From: Coriobacteriaceae bacterium
GTDB lineage: Bacteria > Actinomycetota > Coriobacteriia > Coriobacteriales > Coriobacteriaceae
Reading direction: 5' to 3'
DNA: 64,000 nucleotides
Assembly (NCBI GenBank): GCA_902364975.1
Contig: CABJFQ010000001.1
Coordinates: 310,001 to 374,000, forward strand
Each line of letters opens with the position of its first letter. Positions within the stretch are counted from its first letter, which is position 1. The translations under genes and the position numbers were made by a program. This document shows, one piece after another, positions 1 to 11,087 of this stretch. Under the pieces are notes generated by a model. That model saw only the letters and a list, made by a program, of their open reading frames with translations. It searched no databases and had not been told where the DNA came from.

Positions 1-175
1 GATAACCGCCTATAGGCAACCTCTATCGCCACCAGGCCGCTGACGAACCAAACCCGCCCACAAGATTGAGTGGCCCGAATGCCCCCGCGGGACTTTTGAC
101 CCGCCCATTCCCGGCTGGGCGGCACGCGCTATTATGGTTGCCGTTTGCGTGAGCTATATAGATGGGAGCGTACCT

Positions 176-841
176 ATGGCAGCTTTTTCCACCGTGATCT
201 TTGACCTTGACGGCACCATCCTCAACACGCTCGAGGACCTGGCGGCCGCCGGCAACCATACCTGCAAGATGCACGGCTGGCCCACGTTTGCCGTCGACGA
301 GTACCGCTACAAGGTGGGAAACGGCATGCTCAAGCTGGTTGAGCGCTTTATGCCCGCCGAGTATGCGGGCGACGGCCGTATGTTTGAGCAAACGCTTGCC
401 GAGTTTAGAGCTTATTACGGCGAGCACAAGGAGGACCACACCTCACCCTACGCCGGCACGATTGAGATGCTCGACCGTCTGCGCGCAGCGGGCGTTCAGC
501 TTGCCGTGCTCACCAACAAGGATCATATTTCGGCAGCCCCGCTTATCGAGAAATATTTTGGCCCCGATCGCTTTGCGCTGGTACAGGGCCGTGTGGACGC
601 ATTTCCGCCCAAGCCCGAAGCACCCGTCACGTTGCATGTGATGAAAGAGCTGGGCGCCGATCCGGCAACCACGCTCTATGTGGGCGATTCGAATGTCGAT
701 GTTCTGACCGGCCACAACGCCGGCCTTAAGAGCGCGGGCGTCAGCTGGGGCTTCCGCGGCCGCGCAGAGCTGGAAGCCGCCGGCGCCGACTGCGTGGTAG
801 ACACCCAGAACGAACTCGCCGAGCTAATCTTGGGCGAGTAA
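176..841 (+). CDS. HAD-family phosphatase, phosphoglycolate phosphatase-like
   Basis: A 221-residue cytosolic haloacid dehalogenase-type hydrolase, expected to remove phosphate from a small metabolite through an aspartyl-phosphate intermediate. Motif I is FDLDGT, with nucleophile D10 and general acid D12. Motif II is the T113 of AVLTNK, motif III is K146 and motif IV is GDSNVD (D171, D175). The helical cap lies between motifs I and II at about residues 18-90, as in the Gph/PGP subfamily, and the length is normal for it. The ATG at 176 is chosen because the DLDGT motif then sits ten residues in; an in-frame ATG at 134 would add 14 residues with no homology pattern. It stands alone, followed by a repeat-filled gap. 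The substrate cannot be told from sequence; 2-phosphoglycolate is only the family default. Confidence 0.9.
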   Translation: MAAFSTVIFDLDGTILNTLEDLAAAGNHTCKMHGWPTFAVDEYRYKVGNGMLKLVERFMPAEYAGDGRMFEQTLAEFRAYYGEHKEDHTSPYAGTIEMLDRLRAAGVQLAVLTNKDHISAAPLIEKYFGPDRFALVQGRVDAFPPKPEAPVTLHVMKELGADPATTLYVGDSNVDVLTGHNAGLKSAGVSWGFRGRAELEAAGADCVVDTQNELAELILGE

Positions 842-882
842 CGAAGCTGACGCGCTGCTCGGTCGCGGCGATGCTGCCGTGC

Positions 883-1020
883 GGAAAATGCGTCCCGTTT
901 TGATGCCTCAAACTGGGACGCATTTTCCGGTTGAGCCCCATCGGGGAAACGGCATCCCGTTTCAGAGCAATATTCCGGGTCGCGGTTTCCGCAACCCACC
1001 CCATCCGGAAACCGCGACCC
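883..1020. repeat. two intergenic hairpins in the gap 842-1160
   Basis: The gap after the HAD gene carries no credible gene. It holds two perfect dyads: 14-bp arms GGAAAATGCGTCCC at 883-896 and 915-928, and 15-bp arms GGGTCGCGGTTTCCG at 977-991 and 1006-1020. The stretch 1078-1130 then has two blocks resembling 'gtccccaactgcc', a word also seen near 20840 and 51070. I read these as dispersed palindromic repeats, and the first may also serve as a transcription terminator. Confidence 0.7.
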
Positions 1021-1160
1021 ATTATTCGGCCAAAAACCGGGTCGCATTTTCCCGACCACTCGATGCAACGTCGGCACAAGGAGTGTCCCCAACTGCCGGC
1101 AGAAAAGGAACGTCCCCAACTGCCACCTTCCAGCAACGAGAACGCCGCAGGTAGAGGACG

Positions 1161-1308
1161 GACAGCGAAAGCCCGCCAGAGCGAGCAAGGTGCCTTGAAA
1201 CAAGGCGGCATTGACCTTCTGGTCATGCCGCCGAAGTTGAAAGGCAGATTGCCGCTCTGGCGGGCTTGCAGCGTCGAGCCGTTACGCGGTTTGGCAAAAC
1301 CGCGTAAC
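1161..1308 (-). ncRNA. 148-nt structured element, copy 1
   Basis: Same length as the copy at 10033-10180 and differing at ten positions. Read on the minus strand it starts three bases after the lipoprotein stop codon. It contains a 12-bp hairpin (GTTACGCGGTTT with its complement at 1281-1308), then a long outer stem CGCTCTGGCGGGC with its complement, enclosing an inner hairpin around GGCGGCAT/ATGCCGCC. Six of the ten differences from copy 2 fall in three base pairs and preserve pairing, which suggests selection on the folded form. It may be a 3' UTR element, a small RNA or a mobile structured repeat. Collinsella-specific RNA motifs have been described from comparative genomics, and identity with one of them has not been tested. 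Confidence 0.7.
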
Positions 1309-1311
1309 AAA

Positions 1312-1869
1312 CTAGCTCATCATCGCATTCATCATCTCGGTGGTTGCGGAATCGTCGGCAGACCACTCGTTATCCTCGTTGGCGGAATACTTAAAGGTGA
1401 CCTTGGTGTCCTTGGTCTTAGCGGCCTTGGTCACGTCGACCATCACCTGGCCGGCCATCTTGTACAGGTCGTCCTCGGAAGGCATCGTATCGAGTGCGGC
1501 GACCTTCTCCTGATACTGGGTGGCGAAATCTTCGACGATCTTATTCATGGACTTGCAGGTGATGGTAACCTCGGCGGTCGCGGTGCCCTTGTCCTCATCG
1601 ACCGTCACATCGCCGATCTTGTAATCAAAACCCTCGAGATAGCTCTTGGCGTACTCCTTGGGATCGATGCCCAGTTGCTCAAACTCGTCGCCCGAAGCCT
1701 CTTCCAGACCGGCAAGGAAGTCATCGCCGCCGTTCTTGATCTCGTCAAACTGGCTCGTAAGGTCGTTGGTGATGAGCTCCTCCACCGAAGGCCCTCCGCA
1801 GCCGGAAAGCAAAACCACGCACGCGACCAGGGCAGCCATCAGGGGCGCAAGCAGCAGCTTCTTTTTCAT
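1312..1869 (-). CDS. surface lipoprotein of unknown function
   Basis: A 185-residue predicted lipoprotein. MKKK is followed by a hydrophobic signal and the lipobox LSGC with C24 as lipidation site. The mature part is acidic, helix-rich and without cysteines, consistent with an extracytoplasmic protein tethered to the membrane. The ATG at 1869 is chosen because GGAGGAA lies just upstream and it puts the lysines at the signal-peptide start; a longer reading frame upstream is not convincing. The segment around residues 65-130 (YLEGF, IGDVTVDEDKGTATAEVTI) looks like a small alpha+beta fold of the type seen in uncharacterised Gram-positive lipoproteins, but I do not recognise the family with certainty. 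Its stop codon is followed directly by structured element copy 1. Confidence 0.8.
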   Translation of the reverse strand: MKKKLLLAPLMAALVACVVLLSGCGGPSVEELITNDLTSQFDEIKNGGDDFLAGLEEASGDEFEQLGIDPKEYAKSYLEGFDYKIGDVTVDEDKGTATAEVTITCKSMNKIVEDFATQYQEKVAALDTMPSEDDLYKMAGQVMVDVTKAAKTKDTKVTFKYSANEDNEWSADDSATTEMMNAMMS

Positions 1870-2047
1870 GACATTCCTCCAAACAAGCGGCGCCGCGTTC
1901 CCTGCGCAGCGCACGTCGTAACAGCAAGTCCATATTAGCAGCCCGGCCCAACCCTCTGCGTCGCAAAAGCGCAGGCGGCTCAATTTGACGAACGAATGGC
2001 CCATAAAGCAAGCCCCTCTGCAATAAAATGCGCCTGCTTGGCCCATT

Positions 2048-2081
2048 AAAAAAGGGTGGCCGGATAATCCGACCACCCTTG
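2048..2081 (-). terminator. rho-independent terminator of the PTS IIA gene
   Basis: On the minus strand an AAGGGTGG...CCACCCTT stem-loop is followed by a run of T residues (2045-2051). It lies 25 bases past the IIA stop codon. Confidence 0.85.
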
Positions 2082-2103
2082 TGCATCTTCTGGATGCCGC
2101 AGA

Positions 2104-2640
2104 CTACTTGCGGACGACCTTAACGATGGCGTCACCGGCGGCAACGGCAGACTCGGCCTCGACGGCGAGCTCGACATCGGCAAACTCGGCGGTGTTGGAC
2201 ACGGCCACGACGACGCAGTCCTTGTAGCCGGCAGCGGCGATCTTGGCGCGGTCAATCTTAAGTATGGGCTGGCCGGCCTTAACGACATCGTCGGCCTTGA
2301 CGAAGCCCTCGAAGCCGTCGCCGTTCATGTTGACGGTATCGACGCCAACGTGCACCAGGACCTCGATGCCACTATCGGACTGCAGGCCCACGGCGTGACC
2401 CATGGTGACGGTCACCTTGCCGTCGCAGGGAGCGTAGACCAGATCGTCCTCGGGCCACACGGCGCAGCCCTTGCCCAGAACCTCGCCACCAAAGACGGGA
2501 TCGGGCACGTCGGCCATCTTGATGACCTTGCCCTTGACGGGCGAGCACAGCACGTCGGCGCCGGCAGAAGCAGAGATGGAGGCAGGAGCAGCGGCAGCCG
2601 CGGGCTCAGCCTTCTTCTTGAACATATCAAACAGACCCAT
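2104..2640 (-). CDS. PTS glucose-type IIA component, stand-alone
   Basis: A 178-residue soluble EIIA of the Glc superfamily. It passes phosphate from HPr to the EIIB domain of sugar permeases and often also signals sugar status. The conserved signature LVHVGVDTV carries the phospho-accepting H97, and the second active-site histidine is H82 in MGHAVG. An Ala-rich linker (residues 13-28) precedes the beta-sandwich core. The ATG at 2640 has an AGGAG ribosome binding site; the upstream extension is basic and lacks homology. It follows the GH1 gene on the same strand after 140 bases. The PTS permease at 15781-17208 ends after its IIC domain and has no IIA, so this protein could serve it in trans; that pairing is inferred. 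Confidence 0.9.
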   Translation of the reverse strand: MGLFDMFKKKAEPAAAAAPASISASAGADVLCSPVKGKVIKMADVPDPVFGGEVLGKGCAVWPEDDLVYAPCDGKVTVTMGHAVGLQSDSGIEVLVHVGVDTVNMNGDGFEGFVKADDVVKAGQPILKIDRAKIAAAGYKDCVVVAVSNTAEFADVELAVEAESAVAAGDAIVKVVRK

Positions 2641-2780
2641 GCGTTTTCTCCTCTTGATTAAGCGCAACGTTATGCGCATGCCTATGGTGATTATAGTGCC
2701 AAATGGTTCAAATGCTAAGGTGGGGACTCGAATCGCGAGCCCATCCCAAGGCTATTCCCCAGCGGCACTCATATTGTCGA

Positions 2781-5389
<2,609 letters not shown>

Positions 5390-5435
5390 GGCTTGCCAAT
5401 CGTTGATTTGGTCATAGTTCGTCGTGATTCAGATA

Positions 5436-5464
5436 TTAGCAGAACGCGCCGACGCGTCCATAAT
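5436..5464 (+). promoter_or_regulatory. candidate promoter for the 5504 hydrolase gene
   Basis: TTAGCA (5436-5441) and CATAAT (5459-5464) with a 17-base spacer lie in the divergent gap between the AraC gene and the hydrolase gene. The -35 is weak, which would suit an activated promoter. Confidence 0.4.
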
Positions 5465-5503
5465 CTGTGCTATGCAGCAGATCGATCGAGCCAAGGAGGA
5501 TCC

Positions 5504-8095
5504 ATGACCGCGTACTATCAGCAGGTGCTCGAGGGCACATACGACAACCACGTGCTTCCGTTTTTGTGGATGAAGGGCGAGAGCCATAAGACCATTGCCG
5601 AGTATCTGGAAAAGATCGCCGGCGCCGACATCCACGAGGTCTGTCTCGAAAGCCGCCCACACCCCGATTTTTGCGGCGAGGGCTGGTGGCGCGACTTGCG
5701 CTTTGTCATTGACGAGTGCAAGCAGCTGGGCCTTAAGCTCTGGATCTTGGACGACGCGCACTTCCCCACGGGCTTTGCCAACGGCGCCGTCAAGGAGGCC
5801 GTGCCCGAGCTCCGCAAGATCGTGCTCACGCACCGCACGTTCGACATCGTGGGCTCCACGTCCGCCGCGAGCATCGCGCTCGCCAACATGCTCGACAAAA
5901 CGGAGCGCTTCCACGGCGTGACATTTATGCAGGACGGCAGCCCCGTCGACGTCGCTTACCGAGTAATCGACGATGCAGACGGCAACCCCAGCCGCCTGGT
6001 CTTCGATGCACCTGCGGGCCTCACGCAGGCATGCGTGATGTTCACGAGCGGCAAGACCTCCTACAACGAGGACTACATCAATATGGTCGACCGCGCCTCG
6101 GTGGCGCAGCTCATCGATGCTGTCTACGAGCCGCATTTTGAGCATCTGGGCGATGAGTTTGGCAAGACGATCCTGGGCTTTTTCTCCGATGAGCCCGGAT
6201 TTGCCAACGAGAAGGGCACCACGGGCCCCGATGGCATCTCGGACACGCTCATCGGCAAGGCCACCGCGCCCCTACCCTGGTCGGCCGAGCTTGAGCGTCG
6301 CCTACGCGCGGCACTGGGCGAGCGCTACCTGGCCGAGCTCCCGCACCTGTGGGACCGCGAGCCGGCCGGCGCGCACGTACGCCACGTCTATATGGACATC
6401 GCGAGCACCCTCTATAAGGAGTGCTTCTGCGACCAGCTCGGAGACTGGTGCCGCGCGCGCGGCGTGCAGTACATCGGCCACGTTATCGAGGACAAGGACT
6501 GCCACGCGCGCCTGGGCGTGGGCGCCGGGCACTACTTCCGCGCCGTGGGCGGTCAGGACATGGCGGGCGTCGACATCGTGATCAACCAGCTGGTACCCGG
6601 CATGGACCGCGGCCTTCACAGCTACGGACGCGGCGTGTGGGACCTCGAGTTCTATAACTACGTGCTGCCCAAGCTGGGCTCCTCGGCAGCACACCTCGAT
6701 CCCAAAAAGCAGGGGCGCTGCATGGCCGAGGTCTTTGGCGCATTTGGATGGCACGAAGGCCTACGCGAGATGAAGTGGATCGCCGATCATTTTTTGGTGC
6801 GCGGCGTCAATTGGTTTGTGCCGCATGCCTTTAGCATGGCCGCCTTCCCCGACTGGGACTGCCCGCCGCATTTCTATGCGCATGGCCAAAACCCCCAGTT
6901 TGCACACTTTGGGCAGCTCATGAGCTACATGAACCGTACGGCGAGCCTGCTGAGCGGCGGGCGCGCAACGACCCCGGTGGCGCTTCTCTACCATGCGGAC
7001 GCCGAGTGGGCAGGCGAGGCGAACTTTATGCAGCATGCCGCCTCCGAGCTTTTGCGCGCGCAGGTCGACTTTGACATCGTGCCGGCAGAGGCATTTGAGG
7101 ACGCAGGGCGCTATGCCGTTGAAATTGCCGCAGACGGTAGCGGCTTTAGCGTGAACGGCCAGGCATACCGCTGCCTGGTGATGCCCGGAGCCGAGTTTGT
7201 CGGCGGAGCCGTGCTCGACTTTGCCGCGCGCGCCGCAGCCGCAGGTGTTGCCGTGTACGCGCTGGATGAGTTGCCGAACAAGCGCTACGACGGTGACACT
7301 GCAGGCCGCGAGGGCTTTGCCTCCCTGGATGCAGCCGCGGTCGCCGACATCAAGCTCCTGGCGACCACCGAGCTCGCAGACACACTTGCCAATACCGGCA
7401 TGCAGACCGTGGTTTGCGCCGAGCCCCAGTCCTGGCTGCGCGCACTGCGCTACGAGCGGGCGGGCGAGAGCTATCTGATGCTCGTCAACGAGCATCCCAA
7501 GCAGGGTATCTCCACTCAGATTGCGCTTGCCGACGGCACACCCGTTGCAGGCGCGCGCCTCGACCTGCTCAACGGCACCGAGCCCGCCGCCTTTGACGGC
7601 ACGCTCGAGCTGGCTCCCTACGAGAGCTGCATCGTGGTCCTTGGGGCTACAGGTTCCGTTGCTGTGGCAACCGCCGAAGACGAAGCCACATGCGTCGACG
7701 GGCCCTGGGCGGTTGCCTTCTCTGCCCCTGGCACCGATGCCTTTGGCGAGTCTGTTGAGCTTGCAGACCTGCGCGACCTTTCCTCGGCCGAGTTCCCCGG
7801 CAAGGCCGGCACATTCCGCTACCGGGCCTCCTTTGTCCTGGGCGAAGCGGCCACCCGCACCGTCATCGACCTTGGCGAGGTCTTTGAGACCGCAACCGTC
7901 ACCCTCGACGGCAAATCCCTCGGCACACGCATCTGTCCGCCTTACCGCTTTGAGGCCGGCGCGCTTTTGGCCGGCGAGCACGCGCTTACGATCGATATCA
8001 TCAACACCCTCGACCACGCCGTCCCCGACATGTTCGGCATGACAGAACCCTCCGATCCCAGCGGCCTACTCGGTCCCGTCCGCGTGCTCGGGTAG
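5504..8095 (+). CDS. large cytosolic glycoside hydrolase, GH106-like architecture
   Basis: An 863-residue protein without signal peptide. The N-terminal half reads as a TIM-barrel hydrolase: residues 40-90 contain VCLESRPHPDFCGEGWW and then LKLWILDDAHFPTG, and further acidic motifs follow (FFSDEPGF, HVIEDKD). This pattern occurs in uncharacterised glycosyl hydrolases related to the GH106 rhamnosidase-like group. The middle part (about 490-660) resembles a glutamine-amidotransferase-like or GH42-type accessory domain. The end (about 725-863) has a jelly-roll galactose-binding-like fold (FRYRASFVLG, TVTLDGKSLGTR). The ATG at 5504 is fixed by the AAGGAGGA ribosome binding site; the open frame to 5045 upstream runs antisense through the AraC gene. 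It has its own terminator. Substrate is unknown; a plant or mucin glycan fragment is plausible. Confidence 0.8.
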   Translation: MTAYYQQVLEGTYDNHVLPFLWMKGESHKTIAEYLEKIAGADIHEVCLESRPHPDFCGEGWWRDLRFVIDECKQLGLKLWILDDAHFPTGFANGAVKEAVPELRKIVLTHRTFDIVGSTSAASIALANMLDKTERFHGVTFMQDGSPVDVAYRVIDDADGNPSRLVFDAPAGLTQACVMFTSGKTSYNEDYINMVDRASVAQLIDAVYEPHFEHLGDEFGKTILGFFSDEPGFANEKGTTGPDGISDTLIGKATAPLPWSAELERRLRAALGERYLAELPHLWDREPAGAHVRHVYMDIASTLYKECFCDQLGDWCRARGVQYIGHVIEDKDCHARLGVGAGHYFRAVGGQDMAGVDIVINQLVPGMDRGLHSYGRGVWDLEFYNYVLPKLGSSAAHLDPKKQGRCMAEVFGAFGWHEGLREMKWIADHFLVRGVNWFVPHAFSMAAFPDWDCPPHFYAHGQNPQFAHFGQLMSYMNRTASLLSGGRATTPVALLYHADAEWAGEANFMQHAASELLRAQVDFDIVPAEAFEDAGRYAVEIAADGSGFSVNGQAYRCLVMPGAEFVGGAVLDFAARAAAAGVAVYALDELPNKRYDGDTAGREGFASLDAAAVADIKLLATTELADTLANTGMQTVVCAEPQSWLRALRYERAGESYLMLVNEHPKQGISTQIALADGTPVAGARLDLLNGTEPAAFDGTLELAPYESCIVVLGATGSVAVATAEDEATCVDGPWAVAFSAPGTDAFGESVELADLRDLSSAEFPGKAGTFRYRASFVLGEAATRTVIDLGEVFETATVTLDGKSLGTRICPPYRFEAGALLAGEHALTIDIINTLDHAVPDMFGMTEPSDPSGLLGPVRVLG

Positions 8096-8122
8096 CGACC
8101 CCGCGCAACAGCCCCTTACGAG

Positions 8123-8148
8123 ACGCCCGGCTTAGCCGGGCGTTTTAT
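8123..8148 (+). terminator. rho-independent terminator after the 5504 hydrolase
   Basis: CGCCCGGC-TTA-GCCGGGCG stem followed by TTTTATTT, starting 28 bases past the stop codon. Confidence 0.9.
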
Positions 8149-8194
8149 TTACCGTTATGATTGATACATCGCGATACGAATGCATGGGAGCCAT

Positions 8195-9049
8195 ATGGAT
8201 ATCAAGCGCAAAATCACCCAGGGCAAGGGGCTCACCCCCACCGAGCAGCAGCTCGGGCAGACGGTTCTCGCCATGGGTGAGAACGTTCGCGGGCTCTCCA
8301 TCAAGGAATTTGCGCACCAGACCAATGTCTCCGTCGCGAGCATCCACCGCTTTTGCAAAAAGCTCGGCCTTGAGGGCTTTAAGGAGCTCAAGGTCGAGCT
8401 GGTACGCGCAGCCTTGCGCGCAGACTCCGCCGCCGAGGTGGATATCAACTTTCCCTTCGATGCAACCTCCACCCCTGCGCAGGTGATGGAGCGCATGGAG
8501 GGGCTCTACCAGACCACGCTGGCCGAAACGCAGGAGCTGCTCGACTCTGCACAGCTCGACCACGCCGCCAAGCTCATCATGCGCGCCGGCACCGTGGACA
8601 TCTACACGGGCTCGCATAACCTGTATCCAGCGGGAATGTTCCGCGATCGCCTGCTCTCGTCCGGCAAAAGCGCGACGTGCCACGACAGTGTCGAGGCGCA
8701 GGTGCGTACGGCGCTCGCCTCGGGCCCCGACCATGTGGCAATCGTTATCTCCTACAGCGGCCTTGCCCCCAACCTCAGGGAGATCTTGCCAATCCTCAGC
8801 AGTCGACATGTCCCGGTCATCGTCATCGGCACGCCGTACTGTGCCCGCATTCACCCCGGCTTTGCCGCCTATCTCACGGTAAGCGACCACGAGAGCATGA
8901 CGCACCGCATCACGCAGTTCGCCAGCCATATCGCCGTGCAATACGTACTCGATTCGCTCTATAGCAGCTACTTTGCCAAAGATTACGCCCGCTGCTCCGA
9001 GTTCCTAGAGCGCTCGTTCCCCTACACCCGCCTGCCCGGACTCAAGTAG
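8195..9049 (+). CDS. MurR/RpiR-family transcriptional regulator
   Basis: A 284-residue regulator. The N-terminal helix-turn-helix of the RpiR family covers about residues 1-77 (LSIKEFAHQTNVSVASIHRFCKK split over the recognition helix). The C-terminal SIS phosphosugar-binding domain covers about 120-255 and includes VDIYTGSHNLYP and VAIVISYSGLAPNL, where the serines usually bind a sugar phosphate. The ATG at 8195 is chosen for its GGGAG site five bases upstream; an ATG at 8180 would add five residues. It follows the 5504 hydrolase on the same strand but after a strong terminator, so it probably has its own promoter. The likely role is sensing a sugar phosphate made from the neighbouring hydrolase or PTS products. 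Confidence 0.9.
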   Translation: MDIKRKITQGKGLTPTEQQLGQTVLAMGENVRGLSIKEFAHQTNVSVASIHRFCKKLGLEGFKELKVELVRAALRADSAAEVDINFPFDATSTPAQVMERMEGLYQTTLAETQELLDSAQLDHAAKLIMRAGTVDIYTGSHNLYPAGMFRDRLLSSGKSATCHDSVEAQVRTALASGPDHVAIVISYSGLAPNLREILPILSSRHVPVIVIGTPYCARIHPGFAAYLTVSDHESMTHRITQFASHIAVQYVLDSLYSSYFAKDYARCSEFLERSFPYTRLPGLK

Positions 9050-9082
9050 CGACGAGCGTGGATTTTTGGACACTCAGATAAC

Positions 9083-9146
9083 GAGCGTGGATAATCTCCC
9101 ACTTTGAGCCCGCACACAGGCCAAAACCGGGAGATTATCCACGCTC
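9083..9146. repeat. palindrome, GAGCGTGGATAATCTCCC family, copy 1
   Basis: Perfect 18-bp arms at 9083-9100 and 9129-9146 around a spacer containing actttgagccc and caggccaaaa. The related copy at 20865-20928 has the same spacer words and a matching change in both arms (gagcgtgg/ccacgctc becomes gagagtgg/ccactctc). It lies between two convergent genes and could end transcription of either. Confidence 0.75.
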
Positions 9147-9191
9147 ATTTTGGGTCCCCTGGGAACGCATGAGGAGGGCGGAAGACAGCCG

Positions 9192-9812
9192 TTATTTGCG
9201 AGGCGTCAGCGACGTAAAGAGTCCGTGTTGGTTGCAGTAAAGATATATCCTGCCGCGCCCGGTAATATGGAAGCGCGGCTGCACCGATTGCTCTGGATAG
9301 AGCTTCTTAAAGCAGATGCCGTCCATAGTCGCATATGCCACAAAGCTAATGTAGTGATCCTTGGTCATGGGATGATCGAGCGTGACGTACCAATCGTCCT
9401 CGATGCGCTCGATGGAAAAGGCGTGGTCCGCGTCCGGCTCTTCGGCCTCCTGGGGAAACATCGTGGAGCCACAGCAGCTAAAGCTGCCTTCTCCGAGCGC
9501 GTGCACAACGTTTCCGCAGATAGGGCAAACGTAAAAGACGCCTTTGAGCATATTGCCTGCACGGTTGGCGTTGGCCCGAATGTCACCAGCCAAAAGCTCG
9601 GCCACGCTTATGCCGAGTCTCTGGGCCAAAGGCTCAACGAGGGAAATGTCGGGAAGGCCGCGGCCGGATTCCCACTTGCTGACGGCTTTATCGGTCACGC
9701 CAAGGCTTTCCGCCAGGGCGCGCTGGGTGAGGCCGCGCTCTTCGCGCAGCTGCTTGATGGCATGCGCTGCCAAAAAAGTATGGGAGGCATTGGTTTGCCG
9801 TGTCTGGTTCAT
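9192..9812 (-). CDS. XRE-type HTH protein fused to a desulfoferrodoxin/superoxide reductase-like module
   Basis: A 206-residue fusion. Residues 16-74 are a Cro/CI-type helix-turn-helix (TQRALAESLGVTDKAVSKWESG). Residues 93-116 are a desulfoferrodoxin-type rubredoxin-like knuckle with C96, C99, C113 and C114. Residues 125-200 match the superoxide reductase iron site: H130, H147 and H153 in HPMTKDHY, then C193 and H196 in YCNQHG. The Glu-Lys that precedes the first histidine in active superoxide reductases is replaced by Ala-Asp here, so catalysis may be altered. The combination suggests a regulator that reads redox state or metal through its iron sites. The start at 9812 is inferred from the domain boundary; an upstream start at 9869 is possible. 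The neighbours give no clear target gene. Confidence 0.8.
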   Translation of the reverse strand: MNQTRQTNASHTFLAAHAIKQLREERGLTQRALAESLGVTDKAVSKWESGRGLPDISLVEPLAQRLGISVAELLAGDIRANANRAGNMLKGVFYVCPICGNVVHALGEGSFSCCGSTMFPQEAEEPDADHAFSIERIEDDWYVTLDHPMTKDHYISFVAYATMDGICFKKLYPEQSVQPRFHITGRGRIYLYCNQHGLFTSLTPRK

Positions 9813-9944
9813 GGGCTGTCCAATCAAATTGAAGAAATGGAGTGAACCGGTTCGACAGTCAGTATCCATTTGAAGGCCAGGCTCGACAACCTACGCTGCG
9901 TAGACATGCGCCAATCGAACGAGCGCGGATTTTTGGACGCTCAT

Positions 9945-10015
9945 CCTGAGTAGTCATTTAAGAACGCCCCAATGACTACTCATTTATGTCTGTCCCCAAT
10001 GACTACCAAGGCAAC
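9945..10015. repeat. ACTCATTTA / GTCCCCAATGA repeat block
   Basis: The gap 9813-10180 holds no gene. It has the words gagtagtcatttaagaacg, ccccaatgactactcattta and tgtctgtccccaatgac, which pair with each other and recur at 14127, 20937, 38880, 47380 and 50988. The block lies just upstream of structured element copy 2. Confidence 0.7.
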
Positions 10016-10032
10016 GCCGATGTTTTGGCAAC

Positions 10033-10180
10033 GACAGCGAAAACCCGCCAGAGCGAGCAAGGTGCCTTGAAACGAGGCGGCATTGATCTTTCGATCATGC
10101 CGCCGAAGTTGAAAGGCAGATTGCCGCTCTGGCGGGTTTGCAGCGTCGAGCCGTTACGCGGGTTGGTAAACCCGCGTAAC
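10033..10180 (-). ncRNA. 148-nt structured element, copy 2
   Basis: Second copy of the element at 1161-1308, with the same length and orientation relative to the adjacent gene. Read on the minus strand its terminal hairpin (GTTACGCGGGTT and complement, 10153-10180) begins inside the pyrE stop codon. Relative to copy 1, the outer stem has a G-C to A-T swap, the inner hairpin a C-G to T-A swap and the terminal hairpin a T-A to G-C swap, all keeping the pairs. The four remaining differences are in loops or unpaired positions. Confidence 0.7.
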
Positions 10181-10863
10181 TACTCCCGAGCTCCGTACTG
10201 CTCGTAGTAGGCGTCGATAGCGGTCTTGAGCTCGTCGTCGATGACGACTTTGCCGTCGATCTCGTGGTTGTAGAGGGTCTCGACGACCTCGGCCATGGAG
10301 ACGATGCTCGCGACGGGGAAACCGTACTTGGCCTCGATCTCCTTCTGCGCGGTGGTCACGCCACCCTTGCCGACCTCCATGCGGTTGAGGGACACGATGA
10401 GGCCCTTGATCTCGACATCGGCAGCAGCCTTGACCTTGGGATAGGTCTCGTCGATGGACTTACCGCTGGTAGTGACGTCCTCGACCATGACCACGCGGTC
10501 GCCGTCCTGGGGCTCGTAGCCCAGCAGGTTGCCCTTGTCGGCGCCGTGGTCCTTGGCCTCCTTGCGATCGCAGCAGTACTTGACCTCCTTGCCGTACAGC
10601 TCGTGGTAGGCAATTGCGGTCACGACGGCCAGCGGAATACCCTTGTAGGCCGGTCCAAACAGCACGTCAAAGTCGTCGCCAAAGTTATCGTGGATGGCCT
10701 GGGCGTAATACTCGCCCAGCTTCTTGAGCTGATAGCCCGTCACATAGGCGCCGGCGTTCATAAAGAACGGGGACTGACGGCCGCTCTTGAGCGTAAAGCT
10801 GCCGAATTTAAGAACGTCGGACTCAACCATGAACTTGATGAACTCTTGCTTGTAAGCCTCCAT
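10180..10863 (-). CDS. pyrE: orotate phosphoribosyltransferase
   Basis: A 227-residue cytosolic enzyme of pyrimidine synthesis that joins orotate to PRPP to give OMP. The PRPP-binding signature VVMVEDVTTSGKS is at about residues 125-137, the KSGRQSPFF substrate loop is near the N terminus (24-32), and the flexible loop with KEAKDHG lies between. The length fits the family. The ATG at 10863 has an AGGAG site; the upstream extension is not conserved-looking. It stands alone here, away from other pyr genes. Its stop codon overlaps the first base of structured element copy 2, so that element would be its 3' UTR. Confidence 0.95.
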   Translation of the reverse strand: MEAYKQEFIKFMVESDVLKFGSFTLKSGRQSPFFMNAGAYVTGYQLKKLGEYYAQAIHDNFGDDFDVLFGPAYKGIPLAVVTAIAYHELYGKEVKYCCDRKEAKDHGADKGNLLGYEPQDGDRVVMVEDVTTSGKSIDETYPKVKAAADVEIKGLIVSLNRMEVGKGGVTTAQKEIEAKYGFPVASIVSMAEVVETLYNHEIDGKVVIDDELKTAIDAYYEQYGARE

Positions 10864-10992
10864 GCGGGCTCCTCTCGTAATCGCGTACGTGCCTTCCAGT
10901 TTAGCGCAGGCAGGGCGCGTTGCGGGCGCGCTTTGGGGCCTCGGCATTCTGTAAAGGCTTTGTCAGGGGCAATGGTTTTCCAAACATTGGGG

Positions 10993-11021
10993 TTGACACG
11001 GCAAACCCCCTCATCAAGAAT
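10993..11021 (+). promoter_or_regulatory. candidate sigma-70-type promoter for the mgtA leader
   Basis: A perfect TTGACA (10993-10998), a 17-base spacer and AAGAAT (11016-11021). Start of transcription near 11028 would give a 5' leader of about 270 bases before mgtA, containing the small ORF at 11088 and the terminator-like stem ending at 11250. Confidence 0.6.
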
Positions 11022-11087
11022 ACGGGCGGATTGTAACGGGTACGAGATACCCAAAGCGCGCCGCGCCCGGCCTTAAGGAGGTGTGCC

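Noticed and set aside
96..135. promoter for the HAD gene (TTGACC and TATTAT)
   Set aside because: The spacing between the two boxes is about 28 bases, too long for a normal promoter.
931..1938. 335-codon plus-strand frame across the first structured element
   Set aside because: It crosses hairpins and the structured element and then runs antisense to the lipoprotein gene; no ribosome binding site or domain is visible.
2703..2775. possible tRNA-like fold upstream of the PTS IIA gene (ggactcgaatc word)
   Set aside because: Only a T-arm-like word is present; no acceptor, D or anticodon stems can be formed on either strand.
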